64,000 bases of DNA from Rhodospirillaceae bacterium (GTDB taxonomy: Bacteria > Pseudomonadota > Alphaproteobacteria > Rhodospirillales > UBA2165). The number at the start of each line of letters is the position of its first letter. Position 1 is the first letter of the stretch. A program made the position numbers and the translations under genes. Positions 60,316-64,000 of the stretch are shown in pieces. Location: assembly GCA_002723345.1 (NCBI GenBank), contig PBNV01000015.1, positions 27,176-91,175 on the forward strand, read 5' to 3'. Below the pieces are notes generated by a model. It ran no database searches. It worked only from the letters and a program-made list of their open reading frames with translations, and was not told where the DNA came from.

Positions 60316-61616
60316 CGATTCTCATTGTTCTCCCGGAAACTGATGAGGATATCGAAGATGTGGACCGGGCCATCCGACTCACCGTTGAACGATTTAACGG
60401 GTACGGAGAAATTACCTATTCCGCCCCCAAAAAAACCTTGATTAGATATGCTGCGGTTGTTCGTAATTACACGTTGGGTGTTTATGTGCCAGGAGAGAGT
60501 GAGGCCGGGCATGATACTGTGGTGTATATTACCGAGCGACAAACCATCGAGGAAATTGAATGGTCGGAGGGCCAGCGGGTCTATCGGTATCAAATCAACA
60601 GATTAAATTTAAGTGGCCGGGGGCCCTTTCATCAGGTTCGACCAGCCGAGTTTGATGAAATAGAGCACCCTCATTTAAACCGCCATGTTTTTAACAGGCT
60701 GGGGCCGAAAAAGTGGGGATTTGAAAATTTTCCCTATGGCTGCCTTTACATGGATCCCGAGTCAGGGCCAGTTGATCCGTTTGGGTTTCGAATCCAGGAA
60801 GATTACTTACCTTTGGCAAGCCGAGATAAAGATCATTTTCTAATAGCCGTATTTGGAGGTTCGGCGGCGTTCAGTGTCTACTGCCAGATTAACGAGATGT
60901 TTCCTGCACGCTTGGAACATAAATTGGGCCTCGCCCTTGAGAGAATTGGCCAGAGAGTTACTGTTCTCAACTTTGGAATGCACGACAATGTGGTGATGCA
61001 AGAGATGATGACTTATCTATTGTTTGCGCAGCAGTTGCGGCCTGATGTTGTAATATCACACAGCGGCCACAATGACATATGGTATGGTCTTCGTAACGAT
61101 CCTTATTTGGTTACCCATCACAATATAATATACCAGCAACACTCTGAGTATTGGTCCTATCTGCTTCATCAAGAAGGTGCGGTGCCCGAGGAGATACCGG
61201 CAGAATTCAACCTGAAACAAAATATACTTGCGGCTATGATAGCTCGACATCGGCAGTTCCAAGAAATAGTAGAGGCGGGCGGTGGGCGGTTTATCTGGGG
61301 AGTCCAGCCTCTTTTGTTTGATCGAAAAAGTCCGCACCCTCGTGAAATTGAATATCTGGAGGACCTCACGAAATTCTTGAGTGCTGATCCCCGACGCCGG
61401 AAAATGTACAATAGAGTCGCGTCCTTAATTGCAGAACTCCCGAGCCGAGTAGATGAAGACGGTGACTTCGAATATGTCGACTTTCCATCTGTGTTCGCGG
61501 ATGCGGGACCTGGACGGGAGTTAATGTGGGATCACGTTCATGCTAATCCCGAGGGTGATGACCTGATCGCGAGATGCTATAGTGAACATCTGTTAGCAAC
61601 ATGGGAAATAGAATAA
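60312..61616 (+). CDS. SGNH/GDSL-type hydrolase linked to the carbamoyltransferase
   Basis: This 434-residue protein has a C-terminal SGNH hydrolase domain: block I FGGSAAFS with the nucleophile serine near residue 187, the oxyanion residues in NFGMHDN, block III SGHND, and the Asp-His pair in MWDHVHANPEGDDLI. The first 115 residues are not part of the SGNH domain and are unrecognised. GTG 60312 overlaps the carbamoyltransferase stop (GTGA). Similar carbamoyltransferase-SGNH pairs occur in surface glycan clusters, where the hydrolase may add or remove acyl groups; here this is inference. Confidence 0.82.
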   Translation: MTILIVLPETDEDIEDVDRAIRLTVERFNGYGEITYSAPKKTLIRYAAVVRNYTLGVYVPGESEAGHDTVVYITERQTIEEIEWSEGQRVYRYQINRLNLSGRGPFHQVRPAEFDEIEHPHLNRHVFNRLGPKKWGFENFPYGCLYMDPESGPVDPFGFRIQEDYLPLASRDKDHFLIAVFGGSAAFSVYCQINEMFPARLEHKLGLALERIGQRVTVLNFGMHDNVVMQEMMTYLLFAQQLRPDVVISHSGHNDIWYGLRNDPYLVTHHNIIYQQHSEYWSYLLHQEGAVPEEIPAEFNLKQNILAAMIARHRQFQEIVEAGGGRFIWGVQPLLFDRKSPHPREIEYLEDLTKFLSADPRRRKMYNRVASLIAELPSRVDEDGDFEYVDFPSVFADAGPGRELMWDHVHANPEGDDLIARCYSEHLLATWEIE

Positions 61617-61621
61617 GCTGA

Positions 61622-62053
61622 ATGTGGGAATCTTATTTAGAGCATCTCTCCGAGAACCTTCAAGAGATGTGCAGCGCTTTGGCTGCAAACGAGAAGGAAC
61701 TAGCGGCGACGTTGGCGGACTCTGTTGAGAAATTTAACAGCATTTTAACCCGGTTAAAGTCTTCTGACGAAGATCGCCTCACCACTTTCTTCATCCTACA
61801 CTGCAATAGAGAATATGATTTGGTATATGAAGAGCGAAAAACTAATGACCCTCGTGGATGGGCAGAGGAAGGTGAGCTCCTGGCGCGGTTCTTTCTCAAT
61901 GGTCTTTGCTTGGAGGAAGGCGGGAGCGGTTGGGGGGCACTGCTAATCGTTGGCCGATTCAAGGAATTGCTGTGTCGGAAGCTGGAGCAGGAAAGTCGAG
62001 ATGAAGGGGTTAAACATGTCCCCGCATCAGCGTTTGTCTACGCAATGCAATAA
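61622..62053 (+). CDS. Hypothetical protein of the carbamoyltransferase operon
   Basis: This 143-residue soluble, mostly helical protein starts 6 bp after the SGNH gene. Acidic helices (EHLSENLQEMCSALAANEKEL) and a Cys-containing tail (GRFKELLCRKLEQESRDEG) are visible, but no family is recognised. The position suggests it belongs to the same transcript. It is followed by 226 bp of apparently non-coding sequence before the convergent SDR gene. Confidence 0.6.
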   Translation: MWESYLEHLSENLQEMCSALAANEKELAATLADSVEKFNSILTRLKSSDEDRLTTFFILHCNREYDLVYEERKTNDPRGWAEEGELLARFFLNGLCLEEGGSGWGALLIVGRFKELLCRKLEQESRDEGVKHVPASAFVYAMQ

Positions 62054-62279
62054 CCTACCAGTCTAATATCTGTCTTTTTAATGGTGCTACTGGCTTGATT
62101 TATCGCTGCCAATTCCGCACAGGTTTTTGGCACGCGCGAGCATAATCGTAGTTTTGAAGAAATCAATGAGATGGTTTAAGCCCAGCAACGGTGGCCCATT
62201 CAATAAGCGGCGGAGAAAAGGTCATAGATAGTGCTTTATTGTTGCTGACTAACGTAGGAAAACGCAAATCAGAAGCACG

Positions 62280-63299
62280 TCAGCGCCCATACCTTCCATT
62301 TTGCCGGAGCGTGTTTAACGTCTCTGAAAGGCTATCACGCAGACCATAATGCGGCTGCCACATAAGAGCATTTCGACTGGCAGTATTATTAAAAATCAGG
62401 TCCCTACCCCGGAGAGATTTTTCCAGCGCGCGGCTAATTGTGCGCGGATGCCCAAGTATTTTGGAATTCATGAGATCGAAGAGAGGCAACAGCGGCTGAA
62501 TGAAGTTGGGCATTGTCATTAACGGGCGTTTCACATCTGGGTCAATGTCATGAAGTCTCTCTGCGATGACCCGCATGCTATAATTTCCCTCTATCGCAAT
62601 ATACCGTCCCCCGGGTGCACCCTTTTCAAAAGCCAGTCGATGGGCTGAAGCAACATCGCGAACATCAACCGTCGCAAGGGAAACATCCGGCACGCCAAAC
62701 AATAAAGCTCCTTTGGCAATAGCTTCAATATTATCAATGGAAGGTGTGCTCTTTTGAAAATATGGACCGAGAACGACTCCGGGGCACACCGTTACGAGAT
62801 CGATGCCGATCTGGCCCGCCACCTCCCGTGCAAAGCGCTCGCCGTCGGTTTTTTCGCGAAAATATGGAACCTGGAGATCTGCATTCCAATGTTCTTCTGT
62901 TGCGGGCGGCTTCCCTCGCTCTGTTGGCCCAACTGCGACGATTGATGAGGTTAAAACAACCCGCTTGATATTGGCTTTTGCAGCAGCCTTCAGTAAATTA
63001 CGGGCACCGCTCGTCCCTGTTTTTTCAAAGATGCTCTCATCAGCATTACTGAAAAACTCATAAATGGCAGCAAGCTGGAAAACACTATCACATCCATCAC
63101 ACGCACGATCGAGTGACCCTTGGTCAAAAAGATCTGCTTCGACAATGTCAATATCCAGATCTGAGAGGCCAGCTGTTTTCTCCGCATTCTTGATGTCTCG
63201 AACGGATGCCCGGACATTATAACCATTTTGCAAAAGATCTCGAACACACGCCTGACCGATATGGCCATTGGCCCCCGTTACTAAAATACGTTGTTGCAT
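62280..63299 (-). CDS. NAD(P)-dependent epimerase/dihydroflavonol-reductase-like SDR
   Basis: This 339-residue extended short-chain dehydrogenase has the cofactor motif ILVTGANGHIGQACVRDLL (GxxGxxG), LTSSIVAVGPT, and the catalytic pair in VPYFREKTDGER (Tyr-x-x-x-Lys). The central part (VTVCPGVVLGPYFQKSTPS) is typical of dihydroflavonol-4-reductase-like proteins, which reduce aldehydes or ketones and often act on lipids or terpenoids in bacteria. It is last in the DUF2237-small membrane protein-SDR set. The substrate is unknown. Confidence 0.87.
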   Translation of the reverse strand: MQQRILVTGANGHIGQACVRDLLQNGYNVRASVRDIKNAEKTAGLSDLDIDIVEADLFDQGSLDRACDGCDSVFQLAAIYEFFSNADESIFEKTGTSGARNLLKAAAKANIKRVVLTSSIVAVGPTERGKPPATEEHWNADLQVPYFREKTDGERFAREVAGQIGIDLVTVCPGVVLGPYFQKSTPSIDNIEAIAKGALLFGVPDVSLATVDVRDVASAHRLAFEKGAPGGRYIAIEGNYSMRVIAERLHDIDPDVKRPLMTMPNFIQPLLPLFDLMNSKILGHPRTISRALEKSLRGRDLIFNNTASRNALMWQPHYGLRDSLSETLNTLRQNGRYGR

Positions 63300-63334
63300 T
63301 ATTTTATCTCATAGGACCGTGCGATAAGACCGAC

Positions 63335-63571
63335 TTAGCGGCCTATATACGGCCGGTTTTTCGAATTGTGGTCCCACGGAAACCATATCCATTCGCCCCG
63401 ATACATGTATAAGGCGATCAGCCAGAGGGAGTAGGGTCCAAACCCGATCATCGCGACTTTGAAGAAACGGATGTCCCAACCCCAATCGAAGAAAATCCAA
63501 GCAGTAAACACGCCAGCGAAGCATCCCCAATGAATTGCTAGTATCAATCTGCCAGTGCCATCGAGTTGCAT
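63335..63571 (-). CDS. Small aromatic-rich membrane protein
   Basis: This 78-residue protein has two hydrophobic segments (RLILAIHWGCFAGVFTAWIFF and FFKVAMIGFGPYSLWLIALYMY), so it should span the membrane twice, with a polar, tryptophan-rich C-terminus (RGEWIWFPWDHNSKNRPYIG). A good ribosome-binding site (AAGGA, seven bases) precedes ATG 63571. It sits 12 bp after the DUF2237 gene and 35 bp before the SDR gene on the same strand. The family is unknown to me; it could be a lipid- or quinone-associated membrane protein. Confidence 0.7.
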   Translation of the reverse strand: MQLDGTGRLILAIHWGCFAGVFTAWIFFDWGWDIRFFKVAMIGFGPYSLWLIALYMYRGEWIWFPWDHNSKNRPYIGR

Positions 63572-63583
63572 CTCTTCTTCCTT

Positions 63584-63958
63584 TTAATTGAGGTCTATGC
63601 CGTGAGATTTAAGCGCGTCAAGGTCGACAAATTCAAGAGTTTTTAGGTTCGTGGATTGCAGCTTCACACGAGGGGCCTTGCCAGCTTCGCGGGCTTCTTC
63701 CCACCGGAGCGCACATAAGCACCACTGATCTCCTGCCCGTAATCCAGGAAAACCAAACTCAGGCCTGGGAGACGAGAGGTCATTGCCCTTGCTCTTCGAA
63801 AATTCGAGAAAGTCATCGGTCATAATTGAGCAAACGGTGTGCGTTCCGACATCACCAGGGCCTGTATTACAACAGCCGTCGCGATAAAAACCGGTCATTG
63901 GGTCAAGACTGCAGGCCTCGAGGTCGGCACCGAGAACATTTTTCTGCTGTTCGCTCAT
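63584..63958 (-). CDS. DUF2237 family protein
   Basis: This 124-residue protein matches the conserved DUF2237 pattern along its length: NVLGADLEACSLDPMTGFYRDGCC, DVGTHTVCSIMTDDFLEFSKSKGNDLSSPRPEFGFPGL and DQWCLCALRWEEAREAG. Six cysteines (CS, GCC, VCS, WCLC) are conserved in the family. The biochemical function is not established. The start ATG 63958 is near the right edge, with a weak ribosome-binding site. It is the first gene of the minus-strand trio. Confidence 0.9.
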   Translation of the reverse strand: MSEQQKNVLGADLEACSLDPMTGFYRDGCCNTGPGDVGTHTVCSIMTDDFLEFSKSKGNDLSSPRPEFGFPGLRAGDQWCLCALRWEEAREAGKAPRVKLQSTNLKTLEFVDLDALKSHGIDLN

Positions 63959-64000
63959 ACTAATAAAGTTCCGTAAGGGGCATTTTATTTAAATCCTCGC

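Noticed and set aside
55774..62279. Integration of a genomic island at tRNA-His
   Set aside because: No direct repeat of the tRNA 3' end and no integrase were seen inside the window, so it cannot be supported here.

Overview
The window looks like a chromosomal segment of an alphaproteobacterium, probably a marine or otherwise heterotrophic one near the Rhodospirillales. This rests on rplM-rpsI lying a few genes from a type-2 argC, a metal-type kdsA, two LivKHMGF/ProXWV-type importers, and gene content built around CoA-activated aromatic compounds. No species is claimed. Gene density is high and operons are tightly packed, with many ATGA/GTGA overlaps, except at 55.8-58.3 kb.

Left third (1-17.8 kb): an aromatic-acid catabolic region. 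On the minus strand, iorA-iorB (indolepyruvate-type 2-oxoacid:ferredoxin oxidoreductase) run into hcrC and a truncated hcrA (4-hydroxybenzoyl-CoA reductase). A plus-strand five-gene branched-chain-type ABC importer (7.2-11.9 kb) follows. Convergent to it is boxC-boxB-bclA, the aerobic benzoyl-CoA epoxidase pathway with its benzoate-CoA ligase. Divergent from boxC is a translationally coupled GNAT-Rrf2 pair resembling BadL/BadM. Together these suggest import of aromatic acids, CoA activation, removal of a 4-hydroxyl, and epoxidation.

Middle (18-40.6 kb): a KDO operon (kdsA, a stand-alone KdsD-type CBS protein, kdsB, a small protein, a radical SAM enzyme and a TPR-glycosyltransferase-like protein). 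Next come a CoA-binding protein and an enoyl-CoA hydratase, rplM-rpsI, a YdjM-like protein, argC, parE, an acyl-CoA thioesterase, a 36-residue membrane peptide, a cytochrome c, an old-yellow-enzyme homologue, a glycine-betaine-type ABC importer, and a minus-strand operon of two QueG-like iron-sulfur proteins plus a PaaK-like ligase.

Selenoprotein locus (41.1-44.4 kb): the most striking part. Three genes are split by in-frame TGA codons that fall exactly at redox active sites. Two are divergent AhpD/carboxymuconolactone-decarboxylase-like paralogues whose CxxC has become CxxU at residues 81-84. One is a PrdB/GrdB-like protein with a UxxC motif. Each TGA is followed by a SECIS-like hairpin; the two paralogues have identical geometry (7-bp stem, GGTC loop, 21 nt after the TGA). 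An HxlR-type regulator lies between them. I read these as three selenoproteins, not pseudogenes. One paralogue also carries a later in-frame TAA that removes about 40 conserved C-terminal residues.

Right third (44.4-64 kb): three tandem Bcr/CflA-type exporters, a gamma-glutamylcyclotransferase-like protein, a MetE-like methyltransferase, a second PaaK-like ligase, glnA-glnB, a PH-like membrane protein, a class I aminotransferase and tRNA-His. A 2.5-kb gene-poor stretch follows, then a NodU/CmcH carbamoyltransferase with an SGNH hydrolase, and finally a short operon of a DUF2237 protein, a small membrane protein and a dihydroflavonol-reductase-like SDR.
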